Assembly: GCA_910584265.1 (NCBI GenBank)
Contig: CAJTZE010000011.1
Span: 6,682-70,681 of the forward strand
From: an uncultured Dorea sp.
GTDB taxonomy: Bacteria > Bacillota > Clostridia > Lachnospirales > Lachnospiraceae
Direction: 5' to 3'
Length of the DNA stretch: 64,000 nucleotides
Shown here: in pieces, positions 1 through 8,625 of the stretch
Position numbering within the stretch: position 1 is the stretch's first letter
Layout: each line of letters opens with the position of its first letter
Position numbers and translations under genes: made by a program
Notes under the pieces: generated by a model
The model's database searches: none
What the model was told of the DNA's origin: nothing
The model's input: the letters and a program-made list of their open reading frames with translations, nothing else

Positions 1-1
1 T

Positions 2-1489
2 GTGCTGCTGGCAATGGTGATGGTGTTAGCGATGGGCGTTACAGCCTTTGCTACAGCGCCGGAAGGAGACGGCGGAAATACTGGAAAGGTTATAATTAAG
101 AATGCCATTCCAGAGAAGGAGTATTCTATCTATAAGATTTTTAATCAGGAAAATTATAAGGCTGACGGACAGGGTTCCTATACGGTAGAACCTGGTTGGG
201 AAGGCTTTATAGAAGATTCGGCATTGAATAAGATTTTTGTTGTTGACAATGGGTATGTTGCAATTAAAGAGGGTGTAGACGCAGATGCTCTGGCAGCAGA
301 GTTTGCGCAAAATGCTTTGGCATATGCAAAAGCAAATAAGATTAAGCCCATGGCTGCTAAGATAGCAGGAGCGGCAGCAGAAGGAGAGAAGACGACTAAG
401 GTAGAGTTTACTGACCTTGCTATGGGTTATTATCTGGTGGATTCCTCTACGGGTGCGCTCTGTTCATTGGATGCAACAACGCCGGATGCAACGGTGACAG
501 AAAAGAATGATGAGCCGACAGTGGACAAAGAGGTTCAAGAAGCGTCTGCAAATATAGGTGATACAGTTCATTATACAGTCACTATTAAAGCACAGGCAGG
601 TGCAGAGAACTATGTACTGCATGATACGATGTCAACAGGCCTGACCTTTAATAACGACGTAACGGTTGTACATATGCGTGGTGATGTGGAGATTGCTGGC
701 CTTACGGTTGGAAAGGATTATATCGTTACTCCAGATTCTGGGGAAGTTAAGGGAGACGGTAGTGAAACATTTACAGTTGAATTCAGCAATGAATATGCAT
801 CTAACCTTGAGCCGGGCGATACACTTGTTGTAACATACACTGCAACAATTAATGAGGAGGCTGAGGTTGTATTGACCGAAACAAATGAAGCAAAGCTTAC
901 CTATGGAGACAATAATGAAACTACATCAGATAAGACTGAGACCAAAAATTTTTCAATCCCCGTATATAAGTTTGGCGTAGAAGGCGGTAATAATACAGGC
1001 TTGGCCGGTGCAGAATTTGTTTTAACCAAAGAATCATATGGTAGTGTTGATGATGCAAAAGATCATGCAATGTCATTTGAAAATGCCGGAAATAATGTAT
1101 ATTTTTATAATTCTAATTTAGCAAGCATAACATCACAAGTAACGAATATTAAAACACCAGTAGATGGTAAATTTATTATCAAAGGTCTGGCGGCCGGTAC
1201 ATATTATCTCTGGGAGACCAAAGCTCCTGACGGATACAATCAGTTAAAGGAAGCGGTAACAATTGTGATTGCAAATAATGGAGATATTACAGTGGATGGT
1301 AAAACATTTACTCCTGCACAGAACTTGACTGCTGGCGGTTCAGAGGATTCTATGGTTCAGGTTGAGAATAAGTCCGGCGTGAACCTTCCTTCTACCGGTG
1401 GTATCGGTACTACGATCTTCTACATCGTAGGCGGTGTTTTGGTGGTTGGCGCGGCTATCCTGTTGATTGCAAAGAAGCGTGCAAAATAG
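2..1489 (+). CDS. LPXTG-anchored pilin-like surface protein (5' end outside window)
   Basis: The frame is open at the window edge and begins inside a hydrophobic signal-peptide core ending in an Ala-x-Ala-like site (TAFATA), so the true start lies upstream. About 495 residues are visible. The middle resembles the D2 isopeptide-forming domain of Gram-positive pilins, and residues about 310-450 resemble a SpaA/Cna-B domain with the typical GLAAGTYYLWETKAPDGY segment. The C-terminus is a standard sortase signal: LPSTG at residues 462-466, a hydrophobic helix, then KKRAK. The protein should be exported, cut at LPSTG and joined covalently to the wall or to a pilus. The sortase gene follows 225 bases downstream. 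Pilin backbone is my best reading; a single wall-anchored adhesin is the alternative. Confidence 0.85.
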   Translation: MLLAMVMVLAMGVTAFATAPEGDGGNTGKVIIKNAIPEKEYSIYKIFNQENYKADGQGSYTVEPGWEGFIEDSALNKIFVVDNGYVAIKEGVDADALAAEFAQNALAYAKANKIKPMAAKIAGAAAEGEKTTKVEFTDLAMGYYLVDSSTGALCSLDATTPDATVTEKNDEPTVDKEVQEASANIGDTVHYTVTIKAQAGAENYVLHDTMSTGLTFNNDVTVVHMRGDVEIAGLTVGKDYIVTPDSGEVKGDGSETFTVEFSNEYASNLEPGDTLVVTYTATINEEAEVVLTETNEAKLTYGDNNETTSDKTETKNFSIPVYKFGVEGGNNTGLAGAEFVLTKESYGSVDDAKDHAMSFENAGNNVYFYNSNLASITSQVTNIKTPVDGKFIIKGLAAGTYYLWETKAPDGYNQLKEAVTIVIANNGDITVDGKTFTPAQNLTAGGSEDSMVQVENKSGVNLPSTGGIGTTIFYIVGGVLVVGAAILLIAKKRAK

Positions 1490-1559
1490 CATGACTATTA
1501 CTATCATATCATCTATTTGTTAGAAGTATGCATAAAGTAATTCCTATGTGATACATATC

Positions 1560-1644
1560 CCGGGAAGGGGCTTTCTCTTCCCGGTTATGCCGCACAGGCT
1601 GACACCTTCACGTGGTGTGCGGCGAGCAACGGACTTATGGTCCG
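1560..1644 (+). other. Cluster of hairpins in the pilin-sortase gap
   Basis: Three inverted repeats follow one another in the 225-base gap. CCGGGAAG (1560) pairs with CTTCCCGG (1577), CCGCACA (1590) pairs with TGTGCGG (1616), and CGGAC (1630) pairs with GTCCG (1640). No T-run follows any of them, so an ordinary intrinsic terminator is not supported. They could stabilise or process the mRNA, reduce read-through from pilin to sortase, or form a structured leader. I match them to no riboswitch class. Confidence 0.45.
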
Positions 1645-1714
1645 GCCGACGTCAGCAGGCGGGGAGAGGCCGCTTTAAAAATGCAGTGGCTGCATATGAT
1701 TGGCGGAGAAGCTT

Positions 1715-2680
1715 ATGAAAAAGGAAAGGCGTATAAACGAAGAGATAAATACAAATGAGGAAGCGCTTGCGGATACAGTACAGGAGAGGGACGGGGATAA
1801 AGCGCAAGAGGATAAGACGAAGAAGAAAAAGAGCGGTTCTGTCTCAACCGTGATCCTGGTTCTTATTATGCTGATCGGCTTGGGAGTATTTCTTTATCCG
1901 GCTGTCAGCGATTGGTGGAATTCCATGCATGCCTCAAGAGCAATCGCGGGCTATGTGGATGCGGTGGATGAGATGTCCGAGGCAGAGAAGGAAGCTATGA
2001 TAGAAGCCGCAAGGCTTTATAATGAATCGCTTCCGGAGGGAGTGCATTTCAATCTTTCCGATGAAGAGTATGCAGAATATGAGAGTATTCTGGATGTTAC
2101 CGGAACCGGGATCATGGGCTATATCCAGATTCCGTCTATCGGCGTGAATCTTCCGGTTTATCATGGAGTTGACGAGGGAGTCCTGCAGATTGCGGCAGGA
2201 CATATTCCGGGGTCTTCTTTTCCGATAGGCGGAGACGGAGTCCACAGTATTATGTCCGGGCACAGAGGACTTCCAAGCGCCAAGCTGTTCTCCGATCTGG
2301 ACAAGCTGGATGAGGGAGACATTTTTACCGTTACAGTGTTGGACGATACGATTACCTATATGGTGGATCAGATACGGATCGTGCTTCCAGAGGAGACGGA
2401 GGAGCTTGGCATTGTAAATGGAAAGGATTATGCGACATTGGTTACCTGTACGCCCTACGGCATTAATTCTCACAGGATTTTGATGAGAGGGCATAGAATT
2501 GCCGGCCTTGACGGAATTGCGGCTCCTGCGGAGGCGGTCAGGATTCCGGTATACATTGTGATTCCGGCGATTGGGATTCCTATGCTGTTCCTTCTGTTAG
2601 CGGGAATGCTGATCTATTACCGCAGAAGAGGACCGGTTAAGTCAGAGGAACAACTGCTGGATGAGATGAGAAAAGGATAA
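1715..2680 (+). CDS. Class C (pilus-type) sortase
   Basis: A 321-residue membrane transpeptidase expected to cleave LPXTG-type signals and link pilin subunits. A charged cytoplasmic N-terminus is followed by a membrane helix at about residues 44-64, the sortase domain, and a second C-terminal membrane helix before a basic tail, which is the class C topology. The catalytic block TLVTCTPYGINSHR carries Cys245 with the downstream Arg, and the His of MSGHRG lies upstream. I chose ATG 1715 because GGAGAAG sits just before it; a TTG 15 bases upstream lacks such a site. The next gene starts 13 bases after the stop. Its likely substrate is the LPSTG protein upstream. Confidence 0.93.
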   Translation: MKKERRINEEINTNEEALADTVQERDGDKAQEDKTKKKKSGSVSTVILVLIMLIGLGVFLYPAVSDWWNSMHASRAIAGYVDAVDEMSEAEKEAMIEAARLYNESLPEGVHFNLSDEEYAEYESILDVTGTGIMGYIQIPSIGVNLPVYHGVDEGVLQIAAGHIPGSSFPIGGDGVHSIMSGHRGLPSAKLFSDLDKLDEGDIFTVTVLDDTITYMVDQIRIVLPEETEELGIVNGKDYATLVTCTPYGINSHRILMRGHRIAGLDGIAAPAEAVRIPVYIVIPAIGIPMLFLLLAGMLIYYRRRGPVKSEEQLLDEMRKG

Positions 2681-2693
2681 GGAGGAGAAGCTT

Positions 2694-3809
2694 ATGAATA
2701 TAGAAGGTGGATTCCGGGGGCAGGGCGTACATCGGATTGCGGCCGCACTTCTTGTGACGGTATTAGCATTCGGCCTGCTGTTTGGGGTATCTGGGTTAAG
2801 CGGAGCGGCGGCAGACCCAATTGACTTTGATCATGCATGTTCTATCCGGGCAATAGCAGGAAGCCCGGGGCAGGCGGCAGACCTTGCGGGTAAGCTCCAG
2901 ATCGATCTGTATCGGATTGCGGCGGCGGAAGAGGTCAGCGTATACGATACCTATTCCTATACGTTTGAGCCTGATTTTGAAGAGGTTGAAGAGATATATC
3001 ATAAGGACTCGGAGCAGCCTGACTGGAAGAGGATGGCACAGAAGGCGGCAGAGCTGATATTTGCAGAGAATTCCGGTATACGGCCGGCGGCTTCCGGACT
3101 GGCAGGAGAAACCGTTCCTGTTCCGGGCTGCGGTCTGTATCTGGTGATTGCCAGAGGCAGGGAGTTATCGGTCGAAGAATATAAAACAACAGTGAGACAG
3201 AGGGATGATGATACAGGGGAGGCAGTGGAGAAAATTGCAACGTCCGCCCAGTCGGATACCTGTACCTATATCTATGAGCCGGAGCTGGTGTCAATTCCTA
3301 ATAAAGCGGCGGAAGACGGTACGCTCCTGAATACAACAGCCGGAAACGGCACATGGATTTATGAGGTGGATGTGACGCTGAAACCAACCGAGGAGCGTTT
3401 CGGTTCACTGGAAATCGTCAAAGAGCTTCAGGGCTATGAGACAGGCAGTGAAGCTGTATTTGTTTTTCAGATAGATGCGGTGCTGAACGGAGAGAATGTA
3501 TACAGCAATGTGGTATCCATAACCTTTGGCTCGGCGGGAGAAAAGAGTGTAATAGTTGACCGGATTCCTGCAGGAGCGCAGGTTACTGTTACTGAGATCT
3601 ATTCCGGCGCAGGTTATAAGGTGGTATCGCCAATAACTGTAACACCGGCGGATTTGATTTCAGTTAAGGATATCCTGAAGGTTCATTTCACAAATGATTA
3701 TGCGGATACGCCCGGCGCCGGCGGCGGGATAACAAATCATTTTGAGTATGTGATAGATGGCTGGGAGTGGAATGCAGAACCAGAGCAGCAGAATGCTGAC
3801 AGCGAATAA
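2694..3809 (+). CDS. Pilin-like secreted protein without LPXTG
   Basis: A 371-residue secreted protein with a strong GGAGGAG ribosome-binding site. The N-terminal hydrophobic stretch, residues about 14-40 ending SGAAA, is a signal peptide. Residues about 235-330 resemble the Spy0128/Cna-B-like beta-sandwich of minor pilins: a GSLEIVKEL opening, FVFQIDAV, and an IPAGAQVTVTEI turn. There is no LPXTG signal or C-terminal membrane helix; the protein ends in an acidic tail. It may be a secreted or pilus-tip subunit held by partners, or a shortened pilin that lost its anchor. Its position directly after the sortase supports a pilus role. The fold assignment is by motif only. Confidence 0.7.
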   Translation: MNIEGGFRGQGVHRIAAALLVTVLAFGLLFGVSGLSGAAADPIDFDHACSIRAIAGSPGQAADLAGKLQIDLYRIAAAEEVSVYDTYSYTFEPDFEEVEEIYHKDSEQPDWKRMAQKAAELIFAENSGIRPAASGLAGETVPVPGCGLYLVIARGRELSVEEYKTTVRQRDDDTGEAVEKIATSAQSDTCTYIYEPELVSIPNKAAEDGTLLNTTAGNGTWIYEVDVTLKPTEERFGSLEIVKELQGYETGSEAVFVFQIDAVLNGENVYSNVVSITFGSAGEKSVIVDRIPAGAQVTVTEIYSGAGYKVVSPITVTPADLISVKDILKVHFTNDYADTPGAGGGITNHFEYVIDGWEWNAEPEQQNADSE

Positions 3810-3823
3810 GGAGGGGAGATCAG

Positions 3824-4339
3824 ATGAAGAAAATAAATGGATTGCTGGCCGCCGCGGCAGTTATGCTGGTCTTATCTGTGGCAATTGGCAGTGCATGGGG
3901 ATATTTTACTACTTTCGTAGAGGTACGGGGCGGTCATACACTGAGATTGGGAAGCAAAACAGAGATAGAGGAAGATTTTTCTGACTGGACAAAGCATGTA
4001 TCCATTACCAGCAAACCAGAGTCAGTTCCGGTGTATATCCGTGCCAAAGCTTTCAGCGGAAGCGGATATGACTTAATCTATAGTGATGCGGCTGGAAAGT
4101 GGACGCTGGGAGAAGAGGATTACTATTACTATAGTGATATCCTCTATGGCGGACAGACAGCGGAGGAGCTGCTGGTTAAAATCGAGGGCATTCCGAAGGA
4201 TATGATGGACTCGGACAGCTTTAACGTGGTGGTAGTCTATGAGAGCACACCCGTGCTGTATCGTGAGGACGGGACGCCTTATGCAGACTGGAACGCTGTG
4301 CTGGATACCGGAAACGCGGAAGGAGGAGACGGCCGATGA
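3824..4339 (+). CDS. Small secreted protein with SipW-type signal peptide (TasA/camelysin-like)
   Basis: A 171-residue protein. Its N-terminus, a short basic start, a long hydrophobic core and then GSAWGYFTT at about residues 22-30, has the arrangement seen in signal peptides processed by SipW-type peptidases (compare TasA). The body is beta-rich and acidic, without cysteines or an anchor. The ribosome-binding site is GGAGGGG, and the stop overlaps the next ATG by four bases (ATGA), which indicates translational coupling. A SipW-type peptidase is encoded about 2.5 kb downstream. A TasA-like filament subunit or accessory protein is an inference from the signal peptide and the neighbourhood. 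Confidence 0.72.
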   Translation: MKKINGLLAAAAVMLVLSVAIGSAWGYFTTFVEVRGGHTLRLGSKTEIEEDFSDWTKHVSITSKPESVPVYIRAKAFSGSGYDLIYSDAAGKWTLGEEDYYYYSDILYGGQTAEELLVKIEGIPKDMMDSDSFNVVVVYESTPVLYREDGTPYADWNAVLDTGNAEGGDGR

Positions 4340-5112
4340 AGAGGATTAGGGGACACGGCAGGTCACAGACTGTGACGATTGCGATATTTGGGCTGGCAAT
4401 AGGACTGCTTCTTTTTTCTTCCATTGGAGGAGCCAGGGCCGCATTGAACTACTATTCCGATGTTTACCAGTCTATGATACAGACACAGGATATCGGCGTG
4501 ACACTGGTGGAGAATGGCAGAGAGATTTCTAACCGGGATTATAAGTATAACCGGGAGACAGCCATGGCGGACGGAACCTGGGATGAGAGCGCAGGAACAC
4601 TTCTTTCAGAAATGTTTGGGGAAGGAGAAAGCCTGAAGCTTGGGAATCAATATGAGGAGAAGCTGAGCGTGAGAAACAGCGGTACGATTCCTCAGTATGT
4701 GCGTGTCAGTGTATATAGATACTGGCTGGATAAGGATGGAGAGAAGCTGCAGGAGCTGTCGCCGGAGCTGATCGATCTGAATTTCAATAAGAGCGGGTGG
4801 CTTCTGGATGAGGACGCATCTACCAAAGAGCGTACGGTGCTGTACTATCCCAGCCAGCTGGAACCGGGCGGCGAGAGCAGTCCGTTTGTAGATGGACTGA
4901 CGATTGATGCTAAAGTTGCCAATAGCGTGACACAGAAGGTGGAGCAGCAGGGCGGTTACAAGAATATTACAACAGTATATGATTATGACGGCGTTCAGTT
5001 TGTGGTTGATGTGAAGGCGGACGCAATCCAGAATCATAATATAGTAGACGCGGCCTGGAGTGAATGGGGGCGGAGAGTTTCCGTGAATAACGGCACATTG
5101 CGGCTGGAATAA
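4336..5112 (+). CDS. Second SipW-type exported protein (TasA-like)
   Basis: A 258-residue protein whose signal region ends in GGARAALNYYSD, close in pattern to the TasA cleavage region, and which is followed by a large beta-rich domain. The segment KLSVRNSGTIPQYVRVSVYRYW looks like the repeated beta motif of camelysin/TasA-type proteins, in which a 'norm of the subunit' strand precedes a vR-V-Y strand. There is no LPXTG signal and no C-terminal helix. The start is coupled to the upstream stop (ATGA) and preceded by AAGGAGGAG. With the preceding gene it gives two different SipW substrates in one operon, similar in logic to the TapA-SipW-TasA operon but of different content. A filament or matrix role is inferred. 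Confidence 0.7.
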   Translation: MKRIRGHGRSQTVTIAIFGLAIGLLLFSSIGGARAALNYYSDVYQSMIQTQDIGVTLVENGREISNRDYKYNRETAMADGTWDESAGTLLSEMFGEGESLKLGNQYEEKLSVRNSGTIPQYVRVSVYRYWLDKDGEKLQELSPELIDLNFNKSGWLLDEDASTKERTVLYYPSQLEPGGESSPFVDGLTIDAKVANSVTQKVEQQGGYKNITTVYDYDGVQFVVDVKADAIQNHNIVDAAWSEWGRRVSVNNGTLRLE

Positions 5113-5126
5113 GGAGGGGATGAGCG

Positions 5127-5867
5127 GTGAAGAAAAAGTTAAGAATGCTGTTTCTTATATGGGGCATGCTTGTCTTAACACCCATGACAGCCCGGGCGGA
5201 TACCGTGAAAGGAAAGGACGGCTGGGCGGTGGTGTTTACCTCTGGCGGCAAGATGAGAAGCAATTTCAGCGATGCGGATTTAAACAGCGTTATGGCAGGC
5301 ATGCAGCCGGGAGATACCGGAACAATTACGCTGACGCAGAGGAATGAGAACGCCGCGGATACGGACTGGTATATGAAAAATGAGGTGCTCAATGCTTTAG
5401 AGAAGAGTACCAAGGATGCCGCCGCGGTCGGGGCTAAGTATACCTATAAGCTTGTGTATACAGGTCCGGGCGGTACACAGAGGGAGCTGTATAACAGCGA
5501 TAAGGTAGGCGGTGACGGAACAAGCGGCGCAGGGCAGGGATTAGAGCAGGCAACCAACGCCTTGAAGGATTACTTTTATCTGGATACGTTAAAGAACAGG
5601 CAGAGCGGCAGCATTACATTAGAAATTGCATTGGACGGAAATACCACGATCAATTCCTATCAGGATACCCGTGCAGATCTCCAGATGCAGTTTGCGGTAG
5701 AGCAGGCAGGTTCCGGCGGCGGAAGGCCGCGTACCGTCCGTACAGGAGACGAGTCGGCGCTGGCTCCGCTGATTATCGCATCGTTTGTAAGCGGACTGGT
5801 CCTGTTGATCCTTGCAGGGCGGAGATGGACAAGGCAGGATAGCAGAGAGGAGGGAGGCGGAGCATGA
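5127..5867 (+). CDS. Membrane-anchored surface protein of the SipW cluster
   Basis: A 246-residue protein starting at GTG, with AAGGAGGGG eight bases upstream. It has a classical signal peptide (to about residue 25, ending ARA), an extracellular domain with MQPGDTGTITLTQRNENAAD, and a C-terminal membrane helix followed by a basic tail. The 'PGDT-x-T-x-T' strand followed by an Asn-rich turn is common in camelysin/TasA-family proteins, suggesting a related beta fold. The C-terminal helix would tether it in the membrane, so it could anchor the filaments made by its neighbours. That role is inference; no named family is recognised with certainty. Confidence 0.6.
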   Translation: MKKKLRMLFLIWGMLVLTPMTARADTVKGKDGWAVVFTSGGKMRSNFSDADLNSVMAGMQPGDTGTITLTQRNENAADTDWYMKNEVLNALEKSTKDAAAVGAKYTYKLVYTGPGGTQRELYNSDKVGGDGTSGAGQGLEQATNALKDYFYLDTLKNRQSGSITLEIALDGNTTINSYQDTRADLQMQFAVEQAGSGGGRPRTVRTGDESALAPLIIASFVSGLVLLILAGRRWTRQDSREEGGGA

Positions 5868-6820
5868 GGAAGCAGAGGATAAGAATACTGACAGCGCTAT
5901 TGATCTGCTGTATGGCGTGCACACTGTCCCCCGCGGCAGAGGCAAAGGAAGCATATGGGTATAAGATTCGGATTTTTGCCGGAGATGAAGGCACGATTGA
6001 CGGTGGCAGCGAGATGATCGTCTATGATGATCTGGAATACGGAGAAGAAATTTACTTTGACTATACCAGAAGAGTCCAGGCCTTAGATCGCGGCAGATAT
6101 TATGCGAAGGGACTCCGGGAGTCCGGTACCGATACCAGTACAGTAATTGAAGCGAAGGTGCGGGCAGGAAGGGAATCAGGTGGGATGGAGATATCCCCGT
6201 CGATCACAGTTACCGGCGACCGGGATTATGTGGTTGCCTACGGAGCTTTTGGAAGCTCCGTTGCCTATACAGTCCGATATGAGGACAGTACGGGGAATGA
6301 ACTTGCTCCTGCCGAGACATACTATGGAAATATAGGCGACCAGCCGGTGATAGCTTTTCTGTATATTGAAAATTATCTGCCGCAGGCATATAACTTGACG
6401 GGAGAACTACAGTCAGAAGCGGAAGAAAATGTATTTACCTTTGTCTACAGCCCGATCAGCAGGAGGGCGGCAGAAGCGGCGGAGCAGGCGGCAGAAGCGG
6501 CAAGGGCATCGGCATCCCGGGGAACAGAAGGGAATACAGCAGGGCAGGAGGCGGCCGCACAGGCGGCGGCCACAGAAGCGGCGGCAGAGGCAGAAGGTAC
6601 ACAGGTGCCGGATCTGCAGTCCATTGATGACGAGGAGACTCCGTTGAGCAATATGGGGCTCGATGAGGACGTTTCATCAGAGATCCAGGACTTTGCAAAG
6701 CTTCTGTTGGATATTCCAATAGCGGCTAAGGCAGGGATCCTGTCAATTGCAGTACTGCTTACGGCAGGGATTGTATTTCTGTTAAAACGCAGGAAGAGGA
6801 AGACAGATTATGCGAAATGA
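5864..6820 (+). CDS. Membrane-anchored surface protein with MucBP-like domain
   Basis: A 318-residue protein overlapping the previous stop by four bases. The N-terminal signal peptide ends AEA. Residues about 130-200 resemble a MucBP repeat: VAYTVRYEDSTGNELAP, a turn, then a VFTFVYSP strand. Next comes a low-complexity Ala/Glu linker (residues about 205-250, rich in AEAA), an acidic DDEETPLSNM segment, and a C-terminal membrane helix with a KRRKRK stop-transfer tail. There is no LPXTG; anchoring appears to be by the membrane helix. MucBP domains bind mucins or glycans in known proteins, so adhesion is plausible. The Ala-rich linker is encoded by a GC-rich imperfect repeat. Confidence 0.65.
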   Translation: MRKQRIRILTALLICCMACTLSPAAEAKEAYGYKIRIFAGDEGTIDGGSEMIVYDDLEYGEEIYFDYTRRVQALDRGRYYAKGLRESGTDTSTVIEAKVRAGRESGGMEISPSITVTGDRDYVVAYGAFGSSVAYTVRYEDSTGNELAPAETYYGNIGDQPVIAFLYIENYLPQAYNLTGELQSEAEENVFTFVYSPISRRAAEAAEQAAEAARASASRGTEGNTAGQEAAAQAAATEAAAEAEGTQVPDLQSIDDEETPLSNMGLDEDVSSEIQDFAKLLLDIPIAAKAGILSIAVLLTAGIVFLLKRRKRKTDYAK

Positions 6821-7349
6821 ATCATTACCATCCAGACAGTATAAGACAGGCGGCGGACGGCTGGCGCCTGTTCTTTGTAATATTTTCGGTATTTTCATTC
6901 TGCTCAGTGTTATCGTAACCTGCCTGCCGGCCACAGTGCCGAGGCTTTGGGGGTATAAGATATATAATGTGGTAAGCGGAAGTATGGAGCCGGAGATTCC
7001 GATAGGAAGCATCGTTTATGTGGAGCCTGCCCGTCTGGAGGAGATTGCAGAGGGAGATATTATTGCATTTCACAGCGGTGATTCAATAGTGGTCCATCGT
7101 GTGGTAAGAAACAAGGTAGTGGAAGGAGAATTTATTACCAAGGGAGATGCTAATGCAGAGGAGGATATGAACAGCGTACCCTATGTTTCTGTGGTTGGAC
7201 GGATAAAGGCACACTATCCGCTGCTGGGAAGAATGCTGGCTTTGTATACAAGCAATGTGGGGAAGGCATATGCCGTCTGCTTTGCCGCCTGTGGAGCGAT
7301 GTTTAATATTCTCGCTTCCAGACTGCGTGAGCGGCGGGATAGAAAATAA
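6810..7349 (+). CDS. sipW: SipW-type signal peptidase I (Ser-His type)
   Basis: A 179-residue membrane protease. The N-terminal helix (about 15-40) is followed by VVSGSMEPEIPIGS, with the catalytic Ser. Next come IAEGDIIAF, then VVHRVV with the catalytic His in place of the Lys of ordinary bacterial enzymes, and TKGDANAEED with the conserved Asp. A second hydrophobic helix lies at the C-terminus. This is the archaeal/ER-like S26B family used for TasA-type proteins in Bacillus. It should process the two SipW-type precursors encoded upstream. It overlaps the preceding gene by 11 bases and closes the export block before the regulator gene. Confidence 0.93.
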   Translation: MRNESLPSRQYKTGGGRLAPVLCNIFGIFILLSVIVTCLPATVPRLWGYKIYNVVSGSMEPEIPIGSIVYVEPARLEEIAEGDIIAFHSGDSIVVHRVVRNKVVEGEFITKGDANAEEDMNSVPYVSVVGRIKAHYPLLGRMLALYTSNVGKAYAVCFAACGAMFNILASRLRERRDRK

Positions 7350-7374
7350 TAAAATAAAGCGCGGAGGATAGACT

Positions 7375-8625
7375 ATGAGAACAAAGACGGAGGAACAGAA
7401 TATACTGCATGTGCAGATGTTTGGCAAGTTCTCTATGGTCTGGAAGAATAACATGCTCATAGGGAACGCTAAATCCGGAGAGACGCAGTTCGCCTATTTG
7501 ATGCAGATGCTTCTGCATAACAGAAAAGAGGGAGTCAGCCGTGGCAAGATGGAACAGATACTTTTCTGGAACAGGGATGTTACAGATGTCCATCACGCTA
7601 TGCGCACCGTTATCTATAATGCCAAAAAAAAGCTGAAGAAAGCGGGGCTTCCAAATGTAAATTATATTGAGCAGAGGGAGGGCACGTACTTTTGGACGGA
7701 ACAGATCCCTGTTGTAGAGGATGCATGGGAATTCGAGAAGCTCTATGAGCAGGCAGAGAGGGAAACAGACCCTGAGCAAAGCCTGAGGCTGTATCTGGAA
7801 GCGTGTTATATTTATACGGGGGAATTTCTCGGGGATCAGACAAGTACCATATGGGCGGCACAGGAGGCAAGGAGATACCGGGAAATATTCTGTAACTGTG
7901 TAGAGGAAGCGGTATCCCTGTGCAGAGGAAGCCAGAATTATTTACAGATGGAAGAACTGGGCTTGTATGCCGCAAAGCTTTATCCGCTGGCGGACTGGGA
8001 AACCATTACTATGGAGGCATTGATATTTCAGGGACGTCATGCAGATGCGTTAAAGCTTTATGAGGATACGATAGAACTATACTTCCGGGAACAGGGACTG
8101 CATCCGTCGAAACGGCTTCTGGAGCTGTTTGATACGCTTGGGATGCAGATCCAGTATGGCCATGCGGGGCTGGATTCCATACAGATGAAGCTTATGGAGA
8201 GTGAGAACGGAATTGGAGGGGGATATGTCTGTTCTTATCCTATTTTCCAGGGGATATATCAGGTTGTAGAACGCATGATGGACAGAGGCGGGCAGTCGGT
8301 ATATCTGATGCTCTGTACGGTTGTGGACAGTAAGGGAAATCCAATGAAGGACGGAGCGATGCTGGAGGAGCTGTCCCAGAGACTGTGCGGGGTCATCCGC
8401 CGCTCCGTGCGGAGAAGTGATGTGGTAACCAGATATGGGAGTGGACAATATCTGATACTGCTGATTAATACGACCCTTGAAAATTGCGGAATTATTCAGA
8501 AAAGAATCAATGGAAGTTTTGTTGTGGGAAGGCAGAGGACCGGGATTTCCTATCACGTAAATAGTGTAATCTGCAGGGCTTGCGAAGAGGGAATAGGTAC
8601 ATGGGAAAGTCTCAGTGGTATATAG
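7375..8625 (+). CDS. BTAD-domain (SARP-like) transcriptional regulator with degenerate GGDEF-like tail
   Basis: A 416-residue cytoplasmic regulator. Residues 1-100 resemble an OmpR-type winged helix opening with LHVQMFGKFSM. Residues about 110-260 form a helical bacterial transcriptional activation domain (EGTYFW, ACYIYTGEFLGD, and ALKLYEDTIELYFREQGLHPS near the end). Residues about 285-390 have the layout of a GGDEF domain, but the signature is reduced to RYGSGQYLILL, so cyclase activity is unlikely. It lies 25 bases after sipW behind GCGGAGGA and probably belongs to the operon, so it is the best candidate regulator of this surface locus. What it senses is unknown; a lost nucleotide-binding domain could still bind a ligand. 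Confidence 0.82.
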   Translation: MRTKTEEQNILHVQMFGKFSMVWKNNMLIGNAKSGETQFAYLMQMLLHNRKEGVSRGKMEQILFWNRDVTDVHHAMRTVIYNAKKKLKKAGLPNVNYIEQREGTYFWTEQIPVVEDAWEFEKLYEQAERETDPEQSLRLYLEACYIYTGEFLGDQTSTIWAAQEARRYREIFCNCVEEAVSLCRGSQNYLQMEELGLYAAKLYPLADWETITMEALIFQGRHADALKLYEDTIELYFREQGLHPSKRLLELFDTLGMQIQYGHAGLDSIQMKLMESENGIGGGYVCSYPIFQGIYQVVERMMDRGGQSVYLMLCTVVDSKGNPMKDGAMLEELSQRLCGVIRRSVRRSDVVTRYGSGQYLILLINTTLENCGIIQKRINGSFVVGRQRTGISYHVNSVICRACEEGIGTWESLSGI

